Source: Nocardia donostiensis (GTDB taxonomy: Bacteria > Actinomycetota > Actinomycetes > Mycobacteriales > Mycobacteriaceae). From it: a stretch of 64,000 nucleotides of DNA. The notes under the pieces were generated by a model, which saw only the letters and a list, made by a program, of their open reading frames with translations, was not told where the DNA came from and did no database searches. Shown one piece after another: positions 58,445-64,000 of the stretch. Made by a program: the position numbers and the translations under genes. Every line of letters begins with the position of its first letter. Positions within the stretch are counted from its first letter, which is position 1. The stretch is from NCBI RefSeq assembly GCF_002081715.1, contig NZ_MUKP01000023.1:31954-95953 (forward strand), written 5' to 3'.

Positions 58445-59800
58445 GTGGCAGCCAAAACCAAGGGTGCACCCAACCTCTACGGATCGTTCGTCAATTCCGC
58501 TCCCGGCGCGTTCCTCGCAGGCAAACTCGGCTTGCCGCAGCCGGAGAAACTGCGGCGGTACGTCCCCGGCGAACCCCCGCTGCCCGGACCGGTCCTGCTC
58601 GGCGGCAAGGGCCGGGTGGCCGAGCCGGTGCGCTCCCTGCTGTCGGACTACACCTTCGTCGACGCGCCGACCCAGGGCACCAAATACGGTGCGCTGGTAT
58701 TCGATGCGACCGGTATCGGCTCGATCGAGGAGCTGTCGCAGCTGTTCGAGTTCTTCCAGCCCGTTATCCGCGATCTCGCTCCCTCGGGCCGCGTTGTGGT
58801 CGTCGGCACCACCCCGGAACTGGCCGGAAGCGTCGACGAGCAGATCGCCCAGCGGGCACTGGAGGGCTTCACCCGCAGCCTCGGTAAGGAACTGCGGCGC
58901 GGCGCAACCGTGCAGCTGGTGTACCTGCACCCGGAGGCCGCCTCCGCCGCCACCGGTCTGGAATCCACCCTGCGGTTCCTGCTGTCGGCCAAATCGGCGT
59001 TCGTCGACGCCCAGGTCATCCGAGTCGGCAAGGACGACGCCGTCGCCCCGACCAGCTGGGACCGTCCGCTGGACGGCAAGGTCGCTGTGGTCACCGGAGC
59101 AGCGCGCGGTATCGGCGCGACCATTGCCGAGGTGTTCGCCCGCGACGGCGCGCAGGTGATCGTCGCCGATATCCCGGCCGCCGGTGAGGCGCTGTCGGGA
59201 ACCGCGAACAAGGTGGGCGGCACGGCGCTGGCACTCGATGTCACCGCCCCCGACGCCGCGCAGAAACTGGCCGAATTCGCCACCGAGAGGTTCGGTGGCA
59301 TCGATATCATCGTGCACAACGCAGGCATCACCCGCGACAAGCTGCTGGCCAATATGGACGCCGCCCGCTGGAACGCGGTCATCGGCGTGAACTTGGCAGC
59401 GCCGCACCGGATCACCGAAGGCCTGGTCGCCGCGGGCGCGCTGAAGGACGGCGGCCGTGTGATCGACGTTTCCTCGATTGCCGGTATCGCAGGCAACCGC
59501 GGCCAGACCAATTACGGTGCGTCCAAGGCGGGCGTTATCGGCATGGTGAACGCCGAGGCCCCGAAGCTGGCCGAGAAGGGCATCACCATCAACGCTGTCG
59601 CGCCCGGTTTCATCGAGACCGCAATGACCGCGGCGGTCCCGCTGGCCACCCGTGAGGCGGGCCGGCTGATGAGCTCGCTGCAGCAGGGCGGCCAGACCGT
59701 CGATGTCGCCGAGACCATCTCCTACTTCGCCAGCCCGGCATCCAACGCAGTCACCGGCAATATCGTGCGGGTCTGCGGGCAGAGCCTGCTCGGGGCCTGA
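58445..59800 (+). CDS. fabG4: 3-Ketoacyl-ACP/CoA reductase, long FabG4 type
   Basis: A 451-residue high-molecular-weight FabG. An N-terminal flavodoxin-like domain (YGSFVNSAPGAFLAGKLGLPQPEKLRRYVPGEPPLPGPVLLGG, IAQRALEGFTRSLGKELRRGATVQLVYL) precedes the SDR domain with VAVVTGAARGIGATIAEVFARDGA, VHNAGITRDKLLANMD, VIDVSSIAG and YGASKAG. It closely matches mycobacterial Rv0242c, which reduces 3-ketoacyl-CoA with NADH. GTG 58445 was preferred to GTG 58436. htdX follows 11 bases after its stop. Confidence 0.95.
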   Translation: MAAKTKGAPNLYGSFVNSAPGAFLAGKLGLPQPEKLRRYVPGEPPLPGPVLLGGKGRVAEPVRSLLSDYTFVDAPTQGTKYGALVFDATGIGSIEELSQLFEFFQPVIRDLAPSGRVVVVGTTPELAGSVDEQIAQRALEGFTRSLGKELRRGATVQLVYLHPEAASAATGLESTLRFLLSAKSAFVDAQVIRVGKDDAVAPTSWDRPLDGKVAVVTGAARGIGATIAEVFARDGAQVIVADIPAAGEALSGTANKVGGTALALDVTAPDAAQKLAEFATERFGGIDIIVHNAGITRDKLLANMDAARWNAVIGVNLAAPHRITEGLVAAGALKDGGRVIDVSSIAGIAGNRGQTNYGASKAGVIGMVNAEAPKLAEKGITINAVAPGFIETAMTAAVPLATREAGRLMSSLQQGGQTVDVAETISYFASPASNAVTGNIVRVCGQSLLGA

Positions 59801-59811
59801 TCGGAGACACG

Positions 59812-60678
59812 ATGACCCAAACGATCACCCTGGGCGAACCGCCCAAGAACGGCAGCCTGTATGTGAAGGCGGCGCTCGGTGCGGTGCCGTTGCCGCTGGT
59901 CTCGGCCCGTAAATCCACGCTGCCCGACCGTGCCGTCCAGCTCGACGGCGTCCGGATCGACCCCGATCACCTGGCCGCGTACTGCCGCGCGACCGGGCTG
60001 CGCTTCGGAGACGCGTTGCCGCTGACCTACCCGTTCATCCTCACCTTCCCGGTGGTGATGAAACTGGTTGTGCAGCGCGATTTCCCGTTCGTCGCGGTCG
60101 GCGCGGTGCACGCGGAGAACCTGATCGAACGCACCCGCAATATCTCGGTGAGCGAACCGCTGGACATCCACGCCCATATCGAGAACCTGCGGGAACACCC
60201 CAAGGGTCTGCTCGTCGACGCGGTCAGCGAGATCAAGGTGGGCCGGGAACTGGTGTGGCGGCAGGTCACCACCTTCCTGCACCAGCAGCGCACCTCGCTG
60301 TCGGGCGGGCCGAAACCGGAACCGAAACCGGAAGAGGTTCCCCCGCCGCCGCTGCGGACCCTGCGGGTGGATCAGAAGATGATCAACCGGTACGCGGCCG
60401 CCTCCGGCGATCACAACCCCATCCACACCTCGGCTCTCGGCGCGAAAGCTTTCGGTTTCCCGCGGCCGATCGCGCACGGGATGTGGTCGGCGGCAGCGGT
60501 TCTCGGCGCCGTCGAGGGGCGTATCCCGGAGAAGGTCACCTACGGGGTGAAGTTCGGGAAACCGATTCTGCTGCCCGCGACGGTGAACCTCTACGCCGAT
60601 CAAGCCGACGGCGGCTGGGACCTGGCGCTGCGGCACCCGAAGAAGGGGTACCCGCATCTGACGGCCACGCTGCGCTGA
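59812..60678 (+). CDS. htdX: MaoC-type enoyl-CoA/ACP hydratase (HtdX)
   Basis: A 288-residue double-hotdog hydratase. The N-terminal hotdog (PLTYPFILTFPVVMKLVVQRDFPFVAVGAVHAEN) is non-catalytic. The C-terminal one has the hydratase 2 motif YAAASGDHNPIHTSALGAKAFGFPRPIAHGMWSAAAVLGAVEG with Asp and His. It is the counterpart of Rv0241c. With FabG4 and the divergent FadA2 it gives thiolase, reductase and hydratase of a fatty-acid elongation or oxidation module. Confidence 0.93.
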   Translation: MTQTITLGEPPKNGSLYVKAALGAVPLPLVSARKSTLPDRAVQLDGVRIDPDHLAAYCRATGLRFGDALPLTYPFILTFPVVMKLVVQRDFPFVAVGAVHAENLIERTRNISVSEPLDIHAHIENLREHPKGLLVDAVSEIKVGRELVWRQVTTFLHQQRTSLSGGPKPEPKPEEVPPPPLRTLRVDQKMINRYAAASGDHNPIHTSALGAKAFGFPRPIAHGMWSAAAVLGAVEGRIPEKVTYGVKFGKPILLPATVNLYADQADGGWDLALRHPKKGYPHLTATLR

Positions 60679-60764
60679 CTCACCGATCCGGCTGACTCAC
60701 CGATCCGGCTGGTTCACCGCAACCGCTGGGCCGCGCGTCTTCCGGGCGCGCGGCCCGATCGGTA

Positions 60765-61904
60765 TCAGCAGTTGCAGTTACAGCAGTTGCAGCATTCGCA
60801 GCAACTCGGGTCGATCCGCTTGCACCACGCTTTCTTACGCACGCCGCTACAGGGCCTGCGGTGCTCGGCGCAGCACGCGTAACCGGTGCAGTACTGGCCG
60901 AGCAGTAGCCCGATCGACTCGACCACTCCAGGCTTACGCGCCGGCCCCGGATACGGCGCATGACGCGCATCGGCCCGGTGTTCCTGATGGATGCCGCAGG
61001 CCGCCTGGGCGGTACCGCTCACTCCGTGGCCGATGCGGCGCAATACGGCGGCCAACGGGTCGAGCAGCAGCCAGCGCACGGTCGGTTGTTCGTGCAGCCC
61101 GGTTTCCGCCAATGCACCGCGCAGCCGCGTGTCGGACTCGCGTAACAGCTCATCGGCGTATTCCACACTGGTTCCGGTCGCCACCAGCGGGTTGAACCTG
61201 CCCTCGCGCTGGTCTTGGGCATAGTCCTCGACCGCGTCCACCAGATGCGCGATCCGGCCGAATTCCCCGCCCGCCGTGCGCAGTGATTCCACGTTGCCCG
61301 GGCGCTCCGCCAGGACTGCGGTGTGGGCGAACAGTTCGGCGGCGCAGTGCCTGCTGGCGGTCGTCAGCTCATCCAGCGCCGCATCCCGGTGCGCGTCTAC
61401 AGCAGGTAAAGCGGACGCGGCGACACGCCGTTCCGCATCGCCCTGTGCCTCGATGGCGGCGACCAGCGGCGCCACGTCCAATCCGATCAGATCCGCCTGC
61501 CGCCGCGCATTGCCTGCCCAGTTCGCGCTCACCCGCGCCATCGGGCGATGCAGCTTCGGGCTCAGCTCACCGTCGGCGATGTGATCACCGATCTTGGCCG
61601 CTCCGAGCAATAGCGACGCCGTGGCTGCCAGCCGCACCGCGCCGGTATCGGGCGCCGGGATGGTGGCGGTGCGCATACCCCGCAACGCACACGGCCCGGC
61701 GGTGCGCCTGGGCACCGGTTCCGCTGTTTGCGCCTCGGTGAGCAGGCTGAGCACGATGGCGTCGGTATTGGTCGCGATACGGGCCAGCTGCCCGTGACCG
61801 TCGCGCAATCCGAGGCACAGACCGCACATATGCGACTGCCACACGCTGGTGTCGATGCCGTATTTCGCCGCGCCGTGCGCGCATGGTCGAAGCATCCCGA
61901 ACAT
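60765..61904 (-). CDS. DUF5685 family protein with Cys-rich C-terminal tail
   Basis: A 379-residue protein of unknown function. The N-terminus MFGMLRPCAHGAA and CGLCLGLRDGHGQLARIATNTDAIVLSLLTEAQ, then GPCALRGMRTA and LLGAAKIGDHIADGE and EFGRIAHLVDAVEDYAQDQREGRFNPL, match the actinobacterial family I know as DUF5685. The last ~50 residues hold about 15 Cys, ending CCECCNCCNCNC, a probable metal or Fe-S binding tail. No membrane segment. Neighbours give no clue; it is convergent with htdX. Confidence 0.75.
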   Translation of the reverse strand: MFGMLRPCAHGAAKYGIDTSVWQSHMCGLCLGLRDGHGQLARIATNTDAIVLSLLTEAQTAEPVPRRTAGPCALRGMRTATIPAPDTGAVRLAATASLLLGAAKIGDHIADGELSPKLHRPMARVSANWAGNARRQADLIGLDVAPLVAAIEAQGDAERRVAASALPAVDAHRDAALDELTTASRHCAAELFAHTAVLAERPGNVESLRTAGGEFGRIAHLVDAVEDYAQDQREGRFNPLVATGTSVEYADELLRESDTRLRGALAETGLHEQPTVRWLLLDPLAAVLRRIGHGVSGTAQAACGIHQEHRADARHAPYPGPARKPGVVESIGLLLGQYCTGYACCAEHRRPCSGVRKKAWCKRIDPSCCECCNCCNCNC

Positions 61905-62038
61905 GTTTCTTCCCCTCCCGATCTTCTGGCCGCCCCGTTACGGCCTGATTCCGTCGGACTAAGAAAAATATGTCCGCCGGAGCGCGCCCGCAACCTGTGC
62001 ACTCGTCCAGACATTGCGGACTGGCCTGATGCGGTTTC

Positions 62039-62638
62039 CTACTCGGATTTCTTCTTCCCGGACAGGCCACGCCAGGCGAGATCGTCCAGCAGGTCCACCG
62101 CTTCGGAGACGTTGATCCGGCCGCTGGCCACATGGTCGGCGATGGCTTCGCCTGCCCCGATGACGGCGACGGCGACGATATCGAAATTGGTGCCGGGCTC
62201 GGCATGTTTGGCGCTGGATTCGAGCAGTTTGGCGGTGAGCTCGATAACCCGTTCCCGTGCGTTTTCGATTTCGGAGGCGAATGCCTGCTGGCCGATGGCT
62301 TGACGGTAGAGCACCTGCCAGGAGTTGCGGTTGGTGTCGACGAACTCCAGGAAGCCTTCGAGGGCGGTGCGCAGTTGTTCGTGCGGGGACAGCAGCGGGT
62401 TACCCGCCGGGGCGACCGACTCCAGGAACCGGAGACCCTCGCGCTGGATGCAGGCGCGGAACAGTTCGTCCTTGGAGCCGTAGTAGAGGTAGAGCATAGG
62501 CTTGGAGATTTCGGCCTCGGCGGCGATCGCGTCCATCGAGGTCTCGTGAAAGCCTTTGCGTGCGAAGACTTCGACGGCGGCGTCGAGCATCTGCTGCTCA
62601 CGAACCGCTCTGGGAAGTCGTTTCGTTCCGCCCGCCAT
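62039..62638 (-). CDS. TetR-family regulator of the fadA2/fabG4 module
   Basis: A 199-residue TetR protein: REQQMLDAAVEVFARKGFHETSMDAIAAEAEISKPMLYLYYGSKDELFRACIQREG is the helix-turn-helix, and a typical all-helical ligand domain follows. ATG 62638 has GGAGAG upstream; the TTACT-N4-AGTAA site lies 31 bases further out. Because the same site sits between fadA2 and fabG4, it is a likely self-controlled repressor of that module, responding to an acyl-CoA. Counterpart of Rv0238 by position. Confidence 0.9.
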   Translation of the reverse strand: MAGGTKRLPRAVREQQMLDAAVEVFARKGFHETSMDAIAAEAEISKPMLYLYYGSKDELFRACIQREGLRFLESVAPAGNPLLSPHEQLRTALEGFLEFVDTNRNSWQVLYRQAIGQQAFASEIENARERVIELTAKLLESSAKHAEPGTNFDIVAVAVIGAGEAIADHVASGRINVSEAVDLLDDLAWRGLSGKKKSE

Positions 62639-62668
62639 GCACTCTCCTACCACAATGAACTTTCTATA

Positions 62669-62683
62669 TTACTCCAAAGTAAG
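62669..62683. promoter_or_regulatory. TetR operator upstream of the tetR gene
   Basis: TTACT-CCAA-AGTAA, flanked on the right by G, matches the core of the 58277-58298 palindrome in sequence and spacing. It lies 31 bases upstream of the tetR start, indicating autoregulation. Confidence 0.7.
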
Positions 62684-62834
62684 TTCCGGGGGGCGGCATT
62701 TACCCACCCGGGAACTTGGCGCACCCCCAGCCGACGGGTAGGCGGCGAACCCCCTCCTACGCTCACTCACCTGGCCGAATAGGCCGACCGAGCTGACTAG
62801 CGGGCGACGCGGGGCACCCGGGCCTGCCCCCGAT

Positions 62835-63992
62835 TCAGCACGGCAGCGGAGCCCCCTTGAACCATGCCATCCGCAGCACCGAGGCATCCACGTCGGCGAT
62901 GGGAAGCCGACCATCAGCCACCGCCTGCTCCAACCGATCCAGTACCCGTGGGACCGCCTCGGTGCTGATCCACAGCGCATTGTCCGCGCCTGCCACCAGA
63001 GCGGCCTCCACCGCCTGCTCGATCGACATGCGGTTGGTGATGGCTGCCATGCCGCCGAGATCGTCGGTGAAGATCGGGCCGGAGAACGGAGCCGCGCCGT
63101 AACCGCGGCCCTCCCGCAGCAGCGACATCACCGCGGGGCTGATGCTGGCGGGCACCTCGGGATCGGTGAGACCGGGAACATCCAGGTGCCCTACCATCAC
63201 CCCGGCGCCGGAATCGACCAGCTCGCGGAACGGCACCAGATCGCGGTCCCGTAACTGCTCCAGCGGCGGCACCCGAACCGCGCCCAGATGCGAATCGCCC
63301 GAGCCCGCGCCATGGCCGGGGAAATGCTTGATGACGGTTCCGACGCCGACCTCGGTCATCGCCCGGATATAGGCATCGGCATATTCGGTGACTACGGCCG
63401 GGTCGGCAGAGAACGAGCGGTCGCCGATGACCGTGTTGTCGGGCTGGCTGCTCACGTCGACATCGGGGGCGAAGTTCACGGTCACACCGAGATCTTGTAA
63501 CGCCTTACCCCTGGTCAGGGTGGCATCGTAGAACTCGTCCGGTGTCATGGCCCTGGCGGTGGCCCGAGCCGAGGGCGCGGTGCCGATCAGCTCGCTGACC
63601 CGCGACACCCGGCCGCCCTCTTCGTCGATGGTCACCATGAGCGGCAGCCGCGCCGCCGCCTTCACCTGGTCGAGACCGCCATCGGTGAGCATCGACAGAT
63701 CGGTCCAGCCACCGATGAAGATGCCACCCACCTGGTGATCGCGCACCACCGCCAGCGCATCGTCGGTTCCGGTGACGCCGACCGTCAGCAACTGCCCCAG
63801 CTTCTGACGCAGCGTCAACTGCGCCAGATAATCGGCCGAGCAGTCCCGCTCCATTGTGGTGGTGACCGGGCTCGTCCGGGGGGCGGTACCGGCCGGGCCT
63901 TCCGGACCAGGCGTGCTCGGGCTGCCTCCTCCCGAGCACGCGGTCGTCACCGCTGCCAGCACCGCGAACAGGACGAAAGGCGTCTTCCGCAT
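62835..63992 (-). CDS. lpqI: Beta-N-acetylglucosaminidase lipoprotein, GH3 (LpqI)
   Basis: A 385-residue GH3 enzyme of peptidoglycan recycling, removing GlcNAc from muropeptides. The lipobox is VTTAC, followed by a Gly/Pro-rich linker. LTLRQKLGQLLTVGVTG, VTIDEEGGRVSRVSELIG, TVIKHFPGHGAGSGDSHLG (with the NagZ-type KHFPGHG..DSH loop carrying the acid/base His) and IFTDDLGGMAAI (nucleophile Asp) are the GH3 motifs. It matches mycobacterial Rv0237 and lies next to the TetR gene as there. The start is the ATG at 63992, near the right edge. Confidence 0.95.
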   Translation of the reverse strand: MRKTPFVLFAVLAAVTTACSGGGSPSTPGPEGPAGTAPRTSPVTTTMERDCSADYLAQLTLRQKLGQLLTVGVTGTDDALAVVRDHQVGGIFIGGWTDLSMLTDGGLDQVKAAARLPLMVTIDEEGGRVSRVSELIGTAPSARATARAMTPDEFYDATLTRGKALQDLGVTVNFAPDVDVSSQPDNTVIGDRSFSADPAVVTEYADAYIRAMTEVGVGTVIKHFPGHGAGSGDSHLGAVRVPPLEQLRDRDLVPFRELVDSGAGVMVGHLDVPGLTDPEVPASISPAVMSLLREGRGYGAAPFSGPIFTDDLGGMAAITNRMSIEQAVEAALVAGADNALWISTEAVPRVLDRLEQAVADGRLPIADVDASVLRMAWFKGAPLPC

Positions 63993-64000
63993 GAGGTCGA

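Overview
The window is high-GC actinobacterial chromosome, most likely from Nocardia or a close relative in the Mycobacteriales. Two blocks keep Mycobacterium tuberculosis gene content and order, judged from remembered sequences. One is Rv0038-like yqgE, an SdpI-type protein, leuS, then padR-ino1 and ponA1. The other is lpqI, a TetR regulator, fadA2, fabG4 and htdX (Rv0237 to Rv0243). Lipoproteins with actinobacterial lipoboxes, an IdeR-type iron box, a glucosylglycerate hydrolase and a deazaflavin/F420-type enzyme pair agree with this. No rRNA, tRNA, CRISPR array, phage or complete insertion sequence was found.

Layout. 0-7 kb: the start of a DUF1707 gene, an AI-2E-type membrane protein, a membrane adenylate cyclase, a flippase-like protein, a DUF3054 protein, a penicillin-binding-protein-like lipoprotein that has lost its catalytic residues, and aroQ. 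7-18 kb: accessory genes, namely a deazaflavin-dependent oxidoreductase under a paired operator, a cadI/arsR metal-response pair, DoxX, a zinc alcohol dehydrogenase, a low-GC zincin, an ArsR-SRPBCC fusion, an imine-reductase-like enzyme with HxlR, glycerate kinase and a secreted TAP-like peptidase. At least three small decayed gene fragments lie between them. 18-27 kb: acyltransferase, yqgE, an unassigned three-gene operon (ThDP enzyme, SRPBCC protein, KASIII-like enzyme), SdpI and leuS. 27-36 kb: an orphan ADP-ribosyltransferase-type toxin, an SDR, a PucR regulator with a phosphotriesterase-like gene and an ornate operator between them, an LLM oxidoreductase, a glutamine-type ABC system with fused binding protein and permease, and a His-rich metal-binding repeat protein. 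36-47 kb: PhoX, GH25 lysozyme, glucosylglycerate hydrolase, IdeR-controlled isochorismate synthase, a GT2, an ABC ATPase, a MarR/SnoaL pair and menC. 47-57 kb: lpqY-sugA-sugB-like sugar transport, ponA, two GyrI-like paralogues, ino1 and padR. 57-64 kb: fadA2, fabG4, htdX, a DUF5685 protein with a cysteine-rich tail, TetR and lpqI.

Functional links. The TetR gene and the fadA2/fabG4 intergenic region carry the same TTACT-N4-AGTAA operator, so one regulator probably controls a beta-oxidation or fatty-acid-remodelling module. padR is coupled to ino1 (inositol for phosphatidylinositol and mycothiol) and has its own palindrome. An IdeR box sits directly before the isochorismate synthase start, linking it to siderophore salicylate supply. 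lpqY-sugAB lacks an adjacent ATPase; a MalK/SugC-type ATPase 4 kb upstream is the likely partner.

The best candidate for an undescribed system is the translationally coupled ThDP-SRPBCC-KASIII operon at 19.8-23.2 kb, in which the KASIII-like enzyme has Asn in place of the catalytic His. The orphan ART toxin and the low-GC zincin are the best candidates for undescribed effectors. All assignments come from reading motifs and from remembered family features; no search was run.
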